NCBI RefSeq assembly: GCF_008801405.1
Contig: NZ_VZPV01000002.1
Coordinates: forward strand, 868,001 to 932,000
Direction: 5' to 3'
Length of the DNA stretch: 64,000 nucleotides
From: Ralstonia insidiosa
GTDB taxonomy: Bacteria > Pseudomonadota > Gammaproteobacteria > Burkholderiales > Burkholderiaceae
Shown in pieces: positions 52,271 through 60,166 of this stretch; positions within the stretch are counted from its first letter, which is position 1, and every line of letters begins with the position of its first letter. The position numbers and the translations under genes were made by a program. The notes under the pieces were generated by a model. It was not told where the DNA came from and searched no databases. It was given only the letters and a program-made list of their open reading frames with translations.

Positions 52271-53205
52271 CCCACGCTCCAACCAATGGTATTGCCCGAG
52301 ATACCACGCAATCAATGTGTCCGCGGGCAACGCAACAGCAGCCAGCCTGCGGAGGCGGGACAACAACTTTTATGATGCGCAAAAGTTGCGTGTCGCGCAA
52401 ATCGTTGATTTGTGATTTATACAACACACTGCATGCTTGGTTTGTCTGCGAAGTTCTCGGTTGTTTGCAGCATTCGCTGAAAAGGGTGGTCCGATCGATA
52501 CGGATTCGATCAAGCCTGCAATACCGCATCTGAAGCGCTTCTCTTGTCGGCGAAATGCCGTTTGGTTCGGCAAGGCGTGCACGCCAATCTGCGCGCTGAC
52601 ATCAAGAGGCAGATTCGCATTGTGAGGACGAAACAGGTGTTCACGCGGCCGATGAACATTATGGAAAGAAAAAAATTGTGCCTGTAAGTAGCAGGTGTAC
52701 CGGCATGCCGAAGCGCAAAGCCAACGGTAAAACACGGGCAAGGATGGATTCATCGTGGGTGTATCCAACGATCAGTCCGCAGGGGTCATCGCTTTGAAGC
52801 GGTTTTAGCGACGATCAAACATCCCTCCAGAGTGGTGAAGCAATGCGGTGCCAATGCCGGGTCACCACGTAGCTTGATAGGCGGTGGCACAGCCAGCCGC
52901 CAGCAATGTACTGGCGTCAATTGGCCTCGGGAATTGCAGGACCCAACGGCAGTTGCTAATGTGATGGCACTGAAATGCAGTGCCTTGCAGGTTTGCAGTC
53001 TTGTCTGATCGCGTATACCAGAGGAATGCATCCATCTGACTTTCTGGTTGAATCTTGAGCATTCGGTGTGCCTGATTTGATTCGACCGCTTTTGGTGCAC
53101 TTGCGGCAAGCCGCGGTGCGCGATCAAAACCGTTGAAATTTCATTTCAGTTATGAATACAATTGAACTAATATCTGACCCACAACAGAATTTATTGGGAG
53201 CGCAT
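52271..53205. other. AT-richer region without a recognisable gene, upstream of hns
   Basis: A 935-bp stretch with clearly lower GC than its neighbours and only short open frames without family resemblance or consistent ribosome-binding sites. It holds the promoters of the c-di-GMP gene and of the H-NS gene (TTGAAA/TACAAT, 53133-53162). The rest could be a decayed gene or an H-NS-bound regulatory region; I cannot assign anything specific. Confidence 0.5.
53133..53162 (+). promoter_or_regulatory. Sigma-70 type promoter of the H-NS gene
   Basis: TTGAAA (53133-53138), an 18-bp AT-rich spacer and TACAAT (53157-53162), 44 bp upstream of the start codon at 53206. Confidence 0.6.
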
Positions 53206-53496
53206 ATGGCGACATACAAGGAATTGGTTGCACAAAAGGCCAAGCTGGAAGAGCAGATCGAAACCGCCCGCGCCAAAGAGCTGGAAGCCGTTATCCAGCA
53301 AGTGCGTCAAACGGTTGCCGAATACGGCCTGACGGCTGAAGACCTGGGCCTGGCACCGCGCCGCGGCCGCCGTGCTGGTGCCAAGGCACCCGTGCCGGCG
53401 AAGTACCGCGATCCGAAGACGGGCGCAACGTGGTCTGGCCGTGGCCGTGCACCGGCCTGGATCGGCAAGAACCGCGACAAATTCCTGATCGCCTGA
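53206..53496 (+). CDS. H-NS family nucleoid-associated protein
   Basis: A 96-residue H-NS protein. Residues 1-45 form the coiled-coil oligomerisation region (TYKELVAQKAKLEEQIETAR). The C-terminal DNA-binding domain is KYRDPKTGATWSGRGRAPAW, with GRGRAP as the AT-hook-like minor-groove loop. It silences AT-rich, often foreign DNA. Start at ATG 53206 with GGGAG upstream; an in-frame ATG 18 codons before is not conserved. The AT-rich region upstream is a natural site for autorepression. A terminator follows. Confidence 0.9.
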   Translation: MATYKELVAQKAKLEEQIETARAKELEAVIQQVRQTVAEYGLTAEDLGLAPRRGRRAGAKAPVPAKYRDPKTGATWSGRGRAPAWIGKNRDKFLIA

Positions 53497-53514
53497 TTTG
53501 CCCCTTTCGGTACG

Positions 53515-53543
53515 ACGGCCCACCAGACCGGTGGGCCGTTTTT
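53515..53543 (+). terminator. Intrinsic terminator after the H-NS gene
   Basis: ACGGCCCACC and GGTGGGCCGT form a perfect 10-bp stem with a 5-base loop, followed by TTTT, 18 bp after the stop codon. Confidence 0.92.
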
Positions 53544-53580
53544 GTTGGAGCGCCTGAGCGTTCCTGACTATAACGTCGAC

Positions 53581-54309
53581 ATGACGCCCCGCCTCCCCAA
53601 ATACCTCGAACTGGCCGATCGCATCCGGCTCGACATCCTGCATGGCGCCTTGCCGGCCGGCAGCGTTGCCCCCAGCGAAAACGAAGTCGCCCAACGCTAC
53701 GGCGTATCGCGGCTGACAGCGCGCCGCACGCTCAATGAGCTGGCTGCACGTGGGTTGCTCAAGCGCTCGCGCGGGCAACGCAGCGTGGTACTCGATCGGG
53801 TGGGGCCGCATCGTCCTGTGCTGTATGCCCCGGGTCAGTCCGATGCGGCGTTGGAGTACGTGCCCGGCGCCGCCTACAGCGTCAGCGCATTCCAATTGGA
53901 GCGGGCTGATGAGACGGTGGCGGCCGCGCTCGGTCTGGAGGTTGGCGCGCAGGTGGCATTTGTGGAGCGCCGCGCGCAGGTCGAGGGCAAGCCCATCATG
54001 CTGCTGCGCACGTGGCTGACGTCACGGCTGGCGGCTATGCTCGAGGCGCGCGATTTTGAAGACCGCTTGTTCGTGCAGGTCTTCCAGCGGGCCAACCTGA
54101 CCATCGCGCGCTCGCGCGAGGCGCCGCTGGCATGCGTGGCTGACGCGCATCAGGCCAGCCAGCTCGACGTCGCGGCAGGCGTGCCACTGGTGCGCGTACG
54201 CCGGATCGGCTACAGCGTGGCTGACGTGCCGATTTCCCTCACGTATTGCGATTTCTCCCCCGAGCGCTATACGCGCGAAGTTGACATTCGCGTCCTGCAA
54301 AACGACTGA
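53581..54309 (+). CDS. GntR family regulator (HutC/UTRA type)
   Basis: A 242-residue GntR protein. The N-terminal winged HTH (YLELADRIRLDILHGALPAG, APSENEVAQRYGVSRLTARR) spans about residues 7-75. The C-terminal UTRA domain has VAFVERRAQVEGKPIMLLRT and IGYSVADVPISLTYCDFSPE. HutC-type regulators bind sugar, amino-acid or osmolyte ligands. The start is ATG 53581. It precedes the porin gene but that gene has its own sigma-54 promoter, so the link is unclear. Confidence 0.87.
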   Translation: MTPRLPKYLELADRIRLDILHGALPAGSVAPSENEVAQRYGVSRLTARRTLNELAARGLLKRSRGQRSVVLDRVGPHRPVLYAPGQSDAALEYVPGAAYSVSAFQLERADETVAAALGLEVGAQVAFVERRAQVEGKPIMLLRTWLTSRLAAMLEARDFEDRLFVQVFQRANLTIARSREAPLACVADAHQASQLDVAAGVPLVRVRRIGYSVADVPISLTYCDFSPERYTREVDIRVLQND

Positions 54310-54452
54310 GACTGCACTTGCGCCAGCACGGTGCAGAAACGGCGCCACACACCCCTGTGTTGGGACTTGTCTGGTGGGGGTATTCAAGCTAGCCTGCGCG
54401 CCTTCCCGCGAAAACGTATTCATTCGTGACACATCAGCATGCTGACGGCGTA

Positions 54453-54469
54453 TTGGCACGGCTGTTGCA
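54453..54469 (+). promoter_or_regulatory. Sigma-54 (RpoN) promoter of the porin gene
   Basis: TTGGCACG-N4-TTGCA matches the sigma-54 consensus YTGGCACG-N4-TTGCW fully, with the required GG-N10-GC spacing. The start point would be near 54481, about 80 bp before the porin ATG. An upstream inverted repeat TGCAC/GTGCA with 13-base spacing near 54313 could be an enhancer-binding site but does not match the NtrC consensus. Confidence 0.9.
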
Positions 54470-54561
54470 TTCACTCGCGGCGATCTCAGCAGGGCAGGCG
54501 AGCCACCTGCCTCTGTGAAGCGAATTCAACACAACGGAACCAGAAGAGGGAGAAATCAACG

Positions 54562-55626
54562 ATGCAACTCAAGCGATGTTTCAAGCTGGCCGCGCTGGCT
54601 GCTGCCGCCGCTCTGACCGCAGGTGCGGCCCAGGCGCAATCGTCTGTCACGCTGTACGGCCAGGTGGATGCCTGGGCCGGCATGACCAAGAACCTGGGCG
54701 CGTCTGACCGCGCAGCGGTTGTCAACTCGGGCGGCATGTCCACGTCGTACTGGGGCATGAAGGGCAGCGAAGACCTGGGCAACGGTCTGAAGGCCATCTT
54801 CACGCTGGAAGCGTTCTTCCGCCCTGACACCGGCAAGGGCGGCCGTTTTGATGGCGACACGTTCTTCGCCCGTAATTCGTTCGTCGGTCTGCAGTCGAAC
54901 ACCTGGGGCTCGATCAAGCTCGGCCGCAATACGCCGCAGTACTTCGTTTCGACGATCCTGTTTAACCCGTTCGGCGATTCGTACACCTTCTCGCCGATGG
55001 TGTTCCACACCTACCTGGGCAACGGCCGCACGGGCGCAGCCGGCATCTCGGGTCTGGTGGGCGATTCGGGCTGGAACAACTCGATCCTGTACAGCACGCC
55101 GGACATCAATGGCCTCACGGGCACGCTGATGTACGGTGCGGGTGAGCAGGCTGGCCACAACGGCCAGAACAAGTTTGGCGCGGGCTTCCTGTACTTCCGC
55201 GGCAACTTTGCAGCCACCGCCGCTTTCCAACAGGTGCGCTTCGATGCCAACCCGGGCGACCTGAATGCATTGGTGGCAGGTTTCCAGCGCCAGACTGCAA
55301 CGCAGCTGGGTGCGTCGTATGACTTTGGCGTGGTCAAGCTGTACGGTCAGTACCAGTACATCAAGAACACGATCGCCACGGGTGATGCGAAGAGCAACGG
55401 CGGCCAACTGGGCGTGTCGATTCCGGTCGGCCCGGGCAGTGTGCTGGCTTCGTACGCCTACACGAAGACCTCGGGTGCTGCAGACGTGAAGCGAAACACC
55501 TGGGCCATTGGTTACGACTATTCGCTGTCCAAGCGCACGGATGTGTATGCCGCGTACTTCCGCGACAAGGTGTCCGACCTGAGCTCGGCTGATACTTTCG
55601 GCGTGGGCATGCGCGCAAAGTTCTAA
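54562..55626 (+). CDS. Gram-negative outer-membrane porin
   Basis: A 354-residue porin. The signal peptide spans about residues 1-26 (ending GAAQAQ). SSVTLYGQVDAWAGMTKNLG is the first beta-strand of Burkholderiales 16-stranded porins, and KRTDVYAAYFRDKV with a C-terminal ...GVGMRAKF, ending in Phe, is the outer-membrane insertion signal. It forms trimeric general-diffusion channels. It has a sigma-54 promoter, so expression should depend on an enhancer-binding protein such as NtrC or DctD. A terminator follows. Confidence 0.92.
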   Translation: MQLKRCFKLAALAAAAALTAGAAQAQSSVTLYGQVDAWAGMTKNLGASDRAAVVNSGGMSTSYWGMKGSEDLGNGLKAIFTLEAFFRPDTGKGGRFDGDTFFARNSFVGLQSNTWGSIKLGRNTPQYFVSTILFNPFGDSYTFSPMVFHTYLGNGRTGAAGISGLVGDSGWNNSILYSTPDINGLTGTLMYGAGEQAGHNGQNKFGAGFLYFRGNFAATAAFQQVRFDANPGDLNALVAGFQRQTATQLGASYDFGVVKLYGQYQYIKNTIATGDAKSNGGQLGVSIPVGPGSVLASYAYTKTSGAADVKRNTWAIGYDYSLSKRTDVYAAYFRDKVSDLSSADTFGVGMRAKF

Positions 55627-55681
55627 ACCTGCGCTTTCCTTGTCACCCCCGCGTGTCGACAGCGCGGGTGGGCATTTACAG

Positions 55682-55711
55682 CGGCGTCCGGGGTTCCGGG
55701 CGCCGTTTTTT
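55682..55711 (+). terminator. Intrinsic terminator after the porin gene
   Basis: CGGCGTCCGG and CCGGGCGCCG form a 10-bp stem (one G-U) with a GGTT loop and six T, 55 bp after the stop. A second hairpin CCCGCG/CGCGGG lies just upstream. Confidence 0.9.
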
Positions 55712-55740
55712 GCTTGTGGAAGGCGAGTGGGGTCGGGCGT

Positions 55741-56454
55741 TCAACCGGTACGCGCGATGCGTACGGGCGCCAAGGAAGACGTGGCAGGCTCAGCTACGAG
55801 TTGCGGCTGATTCAGCAGCATGGCGCCACGCTGGGTGGCGACGAATACCGCTTCGGTACGGCTGCGGACTTCCAGGCGACGATATAGCGCGTTGATGTGC
55901 GCCTTGGCTGTGGCCTCAGAGATGCCGAGCATGCGGCTGATGGTTTTGACCGGATGGCCGCGCGAAAGCAGAACCAGGATTTCGTACTGGCGTTGGGTGA
56001 GTCCCAATAATGCGCAGTCGTCACTGCCCTTGGCGCCACCTGTTTGCGCATCTGGCCGGGCAAGCACAATGGAAGCCGGTACATAACGGCCGCCGGCGAG
56101 TACCAATTCCAATGCGGCTGCAATCAATTTGCCTGAATAGCTTTTCAGCAGATATGCAGAGACATTCAATTGCATCAGCGCGCGCACATGTGCGGCTGAA
56201 TCGCTTTCACCCAGTACGGCGACGTGCCGTGGATGTGGCTGTTGCAGCAACCGGGAGAGCGCCGGAAGATCGTCGATGCCCGGCAGTGGCAGGCCGATCA
56301 GGGCCAGTTCGGCGTCCGCATGCGCCGCGAGATTTTCAAATAGGGCCTCGTCCGGGTCGACGCTGACGACTTCGGAAATGGCCGGCAAAGATTGTAAAAC
56401 GTGGGTCGCACCGGCACGCACCAAGGGGTGTGCCTCAACTACGATCGATTTCAC
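55741..56454 (-). CDS. LuxR-type response regulator with degenerate receiver domain
   Basis: A 237-residue NarL/FixJ-like regulator. The receiver begins KSIVVEAHPLVRAG, where the usual Asp pair is replaced by Glu-Ala, and the phospho-acceptor position in LALIGLPLPGID is Gly54 in place of Asp. Lys104 (AYLLKS) is kept. The C-terminal HTH (LTQRQYEILVLLSRGHPVKT, ISRMLGISEATAKAHINALY) is intact. It therefore probably works without phosphorylation. I use GTG 56454; an ATG 27 codons upstream is possible. No histidine kinase gene is adjacent; the gene lies beside the flagellar cluster. Confidence 0.82.
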   Translation of the reverse strand: MKSIVVEAHPLVRAGATHVLQSLPAISEVVSVDPDEALFENLAAHADAELALIGLPLPGIDDLPALSRLLQQPHPRHVAVLGESDSAAHVRALMQLNVSAYLLKSYSGKLIAAALELVLAGGRYVPASIVLARPDAQTGGAKGSDDCALLGLTQRQYEILVLLSRGHPVKTISRMLGISEATAKAHINALYRRLEVRSRTEAVFVATQRGAMLLNQPQLVAEPATSSLAPVRIARTG

Positions 56455-56904
56455 TGCGCCGCCTGTCTGGTTATGGTTGTTTGCCCATTTCCGGAATATG
56501 GCCGGCCGTCGCCCATTTGGACCGGCGAGATCCAAATTGATACAGGCGTGGCTGGTAGAAACGCAATGACGCGCGGTTTCGGTATGTTTCCCCGTTCAAC
56601 CAGCAGTCACCAGGTGTGGTGCCGCCGGGCCGAAACCTTGGCATGCCATTCAGGCGCGATTTCTTTCCGGTTTTCTTGTTTATGTCGCCAGGCGCGGAGG
56701 ATATACCCCGCCAAAATCGGCAGAATAAATCCCCAGCATGCTTGTTGCACCCATCAATGGGATGTAAACCTTTTTGTTTACCCCGATTGGCGGTGTGCCA
56801 GACCCCCTATAGATAGCAGGATCAGGCAGGGGCAGCTAGCCCCACTTCAAACCCATTGACGTAAACGTAAACCGGCGTTCGGCCGTCTTTGACGGCCCTG
56901 CGGT
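56455..56904. other. Intergenic region between flgN and the LuxR-type gene
   Basis: No gene is apparent. It contains a stretch with relatively low GC (about 56650-56790) and a hairpin GGCCGTC-TTT-GACGGCC (56882-56898) 6 bp after the flgN stop that may end the flgAMN transcript, though no T tract follows on the minus strand. Promoter signals for the LuxR-type gene must lie in its right-hand neighbourhood but I cannot identify them. Confidence 0.45.
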
Positions 56905-57366
56905 TTATTGGGCGACGACCGAGAAGCGCGGCATCGACAGCGGTTGCTTGCCGTCGCGGCCGTAGGGCGTGCCACCGCCGTTGTTGGCAGCGTGCAGGAC
57001 AGACAGCGCGTTTTGCGTGGCGCGCAGACGCAGATCGATCAGGGTGCCGTTGTCCAGATTGCGCTGGCGCAGAGTGCGGGCCAGGGCCAGGTTCTCGTCG
57101 AACAGGCGGCTGGCGGTTTCATCGGTGCGCAGGTATTTGACCAGCCCGTACGGATCGGCGCCGCCGTGCTGCGCCCACCAGAGGCGGCGCTCGCGGTCAG
57201 CTTCGCCCAGGGCGGTGAGCTGCTTCTGCTTGGTCTGGGTGATGCGCTCGAGCTCGACCATGTCGCCGTCGCGCAACGCTTGCGCCTCGGCTTCCAGTGT
57301 CTGGGTGGCGGCGCGCAGCAGTTCCTGCTCGTCGGCAAGGGTGCGGATCAGCAGTGTGTTGTCCAT
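56905..57366 (-). CDS. flgN: Flagellar chaperone FlgN
   Basis: A 153-residue mostly helical protein, MDNTLLIRTLADEQELLRAA and LERITQTKQKQLTALGEADR, matching FlgN, the export chaperone for the hook-filament junction proteins FlgK and FlgL. Position directly after flgM supports this. I start at ATG 57366, where homology begins, with AAGG upstream; the frame runs 23 codons further. C-terminal tail is Gly/Pro-rich (GGGTPYGRDGKQ). Confidence 0.85.
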   Translation of the reverse strand: MDNTLLIRTLADEQELLRAATQTLEAEAQALRDGDMVELERITQTKQKQLTALGEADRERRLWWAQHGGADPYGLVKYLRTDETASRLFDENLALARTLRQRNLDNGTLIDLRLRATQNALSVLHAANNGGGTPYGRDGKQPLSMPRFSVVAQ

Positions 57367-57484
57367 GTTGGCGACCTTTAGCTTGCAAGCTTGGGCAGCC
57401 GCCGGCCGGCACACCGCCCCGCCGCGATCAGCCAAGGGCTGGCGGCGTCATGAGAAATGGGGGACGGACGACGGGAGGCTCCCG

Positions 57485-57814
57485 TCAGACCTTCTTGCTT
57501 TGTGCCGAGAGCAGCGAATGCGCGTCGGACAGCGCCGCATCGGCGATCTTGCCGGCGTCCATCTTGAGCGTGCCATTCTGAATGGCGCTGCGGATCTGCT
57601 CGACGCGTGCTGCGTTGAAGTCGCCGCTGCCCACTTGGCGCGAAACTTGATGGACCGACAGCGAAGGCACGGTTGAATCCTGGTCGCTGTGGCGCGTGGT
57701 GCCCGTGGCCGTCGTGGCCACCGAGGACGAGCCGGTCGCGCGCGTCGACCCGGACGCTGCGTCCTTGGTCGGCGCAATGGCCGGCGTGTTGTTGACGATA
57801 TGGTTGATTTTCAC
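57485..57814 (-). CDS. flgM: Anti-sigma-28 factor FlgM
   Basis: A 109-residue protein. The N-terminus is disordered, Ser/Thr-rich. The C-terminal part FNAARVEQIRSAIQNGTLKM and DAGKIADAAL is the sigma-28-binding helical region, with the typical R-x-x-x-I...G-x-Y/L-x-[ILV]-D core. FlgM holds FliA inactive until it is exported through the completed hook-basal body. Start is GTG 57814 with GGAG at good spacing. A strong sigma-28 promoter lies 36 bp upstream, so flgM can be expressed independently of flgA. Confidence 0.9.
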   Translation of the reverse strand: MKINHIVNNTPAIAPTKDAASGSTRATGSSSVATTATGTTRHSDQDSTVPSLSVHQVSRQVGSGDFNAARVEQIRSAIQNGTLKMDAGKIADAALSDAHSLLSAQSKKV

Positions 57815-57849
57815 GGGTGTCTCCGAAGAGCGCGTTCATCCTATCACCC

Positions 57850-57877
57850 ATATCGGCCAACCCCGACCCAAACTTTA
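57850..57877 (-). promoter_or_regulatory. Sigma-28 (FliA) promoter of flgM
   Basis: On the minus strand TAAAGTTT (57877-57870), 12 bases, GCCGATAT (57857-57850). The -35 is a perfect match and the -10 matches 7 of 8 of TAAAGTTT-N11-GCCGATAA; the spacer is one base longer than usual. It lies between flgA and flgM. Confidence 0.85.
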
Positions 57878-57936
57878 GCGGGGGATATCGGTTGCGCATC
57901 ACCGTGTGTGTGTGATCGATTGATATCAAATCGATG

Positions 57937-58827
57937 TCAGAACTGGATCGCGACCACACCGGCGGACTGCGCAATGCCGGAAACGACGTTGCCGTTGGCC
58001 GTGCGCACCTGCGCCACCTGGCCCACAGCTGCCTGGTTCATGGCCCGGCCGTCGCTGGTCACCTGGAAGCCGCCGCCCTCCGCAACGAGCTTGACGGTCT
58101 GGCCGGCCTGCACGGCAATGGCCAAGCGCAGGCTTTCGGCGCGCAGCGGCTGGTTGGCCGCCACGCTGGTTACCAATACACGCCCGACCACGTCGGCGGG
58201 TTGCTGTACGACTGACGGTGGCAGCAGCGAAAGGTCCCCCGTGCGTGCTTCCAGGTCGCTCATGTCGAGCGTCTTGCCTGGCGAGAGCTGGTGCGACGCC
58301 ACGTAATACGTCCCCGTGATCTGGATGGTGGCCGGTACCCACGCTGCCCAGGCGTGTGGTGATTTGCAGCGCACACCAACTTGAATGCGGCCGCGCAGGC
58401 GGTTGGCCGCCGGGAGCATCAGGTCGATCTGGTCACACGGCTGGTTGGCCACGCGTGGGTCGACCGGGCCGACTTCCACTGAGGCGCGCGGTGCGCCAGC
58501 GTCATTGGTGCCGCCCAGGATGTCCAGCTGCGACTGCAGTTGCTGCTGGATCTGCATCTGGATGGCGTTCGGGCCCTGGATGGTGGTCGTGGCGGGTTGT
58601 GCGGCCTGGGCCGGCATCGGCATGTTGGTGGCTGCCGGCGCGTAGCCGACGCGCATCATGCTTTGCGCGTGCGCCAGGATCGGATGGGCGAGGCTTGCCA
58701 GGACGCCCAGCGCCAGGGCCAGCAGCAGCGTGCGCCGGCGTGCGGCCAACGGCATTGCCGTGGCGCCGCGGCGGCGGACAACGGCAAAGGTCGGGTAGTG
58801 GGCGCTGCGTACAAACCGCGTGGACAT
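57937..58827 (-). CDS. flgA: Flagellar basal body P-ring chaperone FlgA
   Basis: A 296-residue exported protein. The hydrophobic signal helix lies about residues 33-52 (LLLALALGVLASLAHPILAH) after a long basic N-terminal stretch. The C-terminal SAF-like domain contains YYVASHQLSPGKTLDMSDLE, ARTGDLSLLPPSVV and LRLAIAVQAGQTVKLVAEGG, typical of FlgA, which helps the P-ring protein FlgI assemble in the periplasm. ATG 58827 has GGAGGG seven bases upstream. A 269-bp palindromic element begins 17 bp upstream of the start codon, so its promoter position is unclear. Confidence 0.9.
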   Translation of the reverse strand: MSTRFVRSAHYPTFAVVRRRGATAMPLAARRRTLLLALALGVLASLAHPILAHAQSMMRVGYAPAATNMPMPAQAAQPATTTIQGPNAIQMQIQQQLQSQLDILGGTNDAGAPRASVEVGPVDPRVANQPCDQIDLMLPAANRLRGRIQVGVRCKSPHAWAAWVPATIQITGTYYVASHQLSPGKTLDMSDLEARTGDLSLLPPSVVQQPADVVGRVLVTSVAANQPLRAESLRLAIAVQAGQTVKLVAEGGGFQVTSDGRAMNQAAVGQVAQVRTANGNVVSGIAQSAGVVAIQF

Positions 58828-58844
58828 GGAAAGCCCTCCATCTA

Positions 58845-59113
58845 GGAGCGTGTCATGCACTCTTACGGGAGTGCGAATCCACCCAAAAGGCCGCAGGGCT
58901 AGGCGTGGCCGACGCCGTGTGGTGATTCCACACAAGGAGGCCGCAACGACGCCATGCGGCCTTTTGGGTGGATTCCCTTTGGGTTGTTTCCAAAACACGC
59001 GCTGGGGGTGTTACGGCCACCCGCCAATGGAACAACCATTGGCAGCCGTCCGTGCCTACCCAGCACGCGTTTTGGAAACAACGCATCTCCCGTAAGAGTG
59101 CATGACACGCTCC
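58845..59113. repeat. Nested palindromic element between flgA and flgB
   Basis: Outer perfect 27-bp inverted repeats (58845-58871 and 59087-59113; arm starts GGAGCGTGTCATGCAC) enclose two stem-loop modules. Module 1 has perfect 21-bp arms, 58875-58895 and 58955-58975, with an inner GTGTGG/CCACAC hairpin at 58917-58933. Module 2 has 24-bp arms, 58983-59006 and 59059-59082 (two mismatches), enclosing CCAATGG/CCATTGG at 59024-59042. No transposase and no clear target duplication are seen. It looks like a mobile or dispersed palindromic unit inserted in the flgA-flgB promoter region. Small open frames within it lack coding character. Confidence 0.85.
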
Positions 59114-59512
59114 AGAGTCCGGTGAAGTGTAGCCACGCGCGCGGGAGGGCCAAATGCGGAAATGTCGGCCAATCCCCCCCTTATTCGGACGAATGCTCTT
59201 GCCAGGTGGCCCCTAGACTTTGCAACGTGGTGAAGTCCCTGGCGTTGCGCGGTGCCGTTCCATTTGCCGCGCGGCCTGCCCCGGAAGGTCGGTTTCCCGG
59301 CCGGCCCCCGGATCCGCAGACAAGGCCCTCTCCACTGAGGCTGCATGACGGCAACTCAGCAATACAGCGGTTCTGGAGACGGCATCGGCGGTTTTGAAGG
59401 GGCTGCCGATGCCTGCTTCTCCAACCCACGGAATTCGGAATACCAAACAAACGCGGCGGCGGGGTTGCCAGTTCAGGCACCAACAAGACGCCACGCGCGA
59501 GGAATGACAGAC
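59114..59512. other. flgB upstream region
   Basis: About 400 bp between the palindromic element and flgB without a gene. It should contain the promoter for flgBCDEFG. I find no convincing sigma-28 or FlhDC box; a TGG...TGC sequence near 59207-59223 resembles sigma-54 but has the wrong spacing. A long frame in phase with flgB runs from 59345 but has no ribosome-binding site or homology before 59504. Confidence 0.4.
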
Positions 59513-59968
59513 ATGGTCGACAAGCTGGATCAGTTGTTCGGTTTTCAGGAGAAGGCGTTGCAGTTGCGTTCGCAGCGGCACCAGATCCTGGCCTCGAACA
59601 TCGCCAACGCCGACACGCCCAACTACAAGGCGCGCGACTTCGATTTCCAGTCGGCGCTGCAAAAGGCGGTCGGCCAGCAAAGCGGCAACACGCTGCCGAT
59701 GACGGCCACGGCGTCCGGCCACCTGACGGCGGACGGCGCCCCTGCCGGTGATGTGACGCTGATGCAGGCGTCGCTCTCTCAGCAGGCCAAGTCGCTGCAG
59801 GGCGAAGTGCAGTACCGCACGTCGCAGCAGCCTTCCATTGACGGCAACACGGTCGACATGGACGGCGAGCGCATGCGCTTTGCCGACAACACCGTACGTT
59901 ACGAGGCCGACCTGAACATCGTGACGCAGAAGATCAAGTCGATGCTGGCGGCCATTCAGAACAGCTAG
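59513..59968 (+). CDS. flgB: Flagellar basal-body rod protein FlgB
   Basis: A 151-residue proximal rod protein. LRSQRHQILASNIANADTPN followed by YKARDFDFQ is the Flg_bb_rod N-terminal motif, and the C-terminal helix (YEADLNIVTQKIKSML) completes the coiled-coil. FlgB is the first rod subunit above the MS ring. I prefer ATG 59513, nine bases after GAGGA, over ATG 59504, which abuts the GAGGA. First gene of flgBCDEFG. Confidence 0.92.
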   Translation: MVDKLDQLFGFQEKALQLRSQRHQILASNIANADTPNYKARDFDFQSALQKAVGQQSGNTLPMTATASGHLTADGAPAGDVTLMQASLSQQAKSLQGEVQYRTSQQPSIDGNTVDMDGERMRFADNTVRYEADLNIVTQKIKSMLAAIQNS

Positions 59969-60166
59969 CGCGGCAAAGCAAGACAAAGCAGGACCGAGCA
60001 GAACAGAGCAAGACAGGGTAGGACGATCGCGCCGCAGTCTCGGGTGCGACGAAAGAGGGGCGGGAGTGATGCGGCGCCCCGGGCCAGGCAGTCTGGCCCG
60101 GAGAGCGCCCACACAACACCGGACCGATCCGGCAACAGCAAACAGTACTCAGACAGCGGAACCAAC

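Noticed and set aside
58853..59086. Small open frames inside the nested palindrome (for example 77 codons on the minus strand)
   Set aside because: Their sequence mirrors the inverted repeats, and similar peptides are likely annotated by chance wherever the repeat occurs; no ribosome-binding site.
58845..59113. Classical MITE with target-site duplication
   Set aside because: The bases flanking the 27-bp repeats do not form a matching direct repeat, so insertion by a standard transposase cannot be shown.
59207..59223. Possible sigma-54 promoter before flgB
   Set aside because: TGG and TGC elements are present but the GG-GC distance is 12 in place of the required 10.
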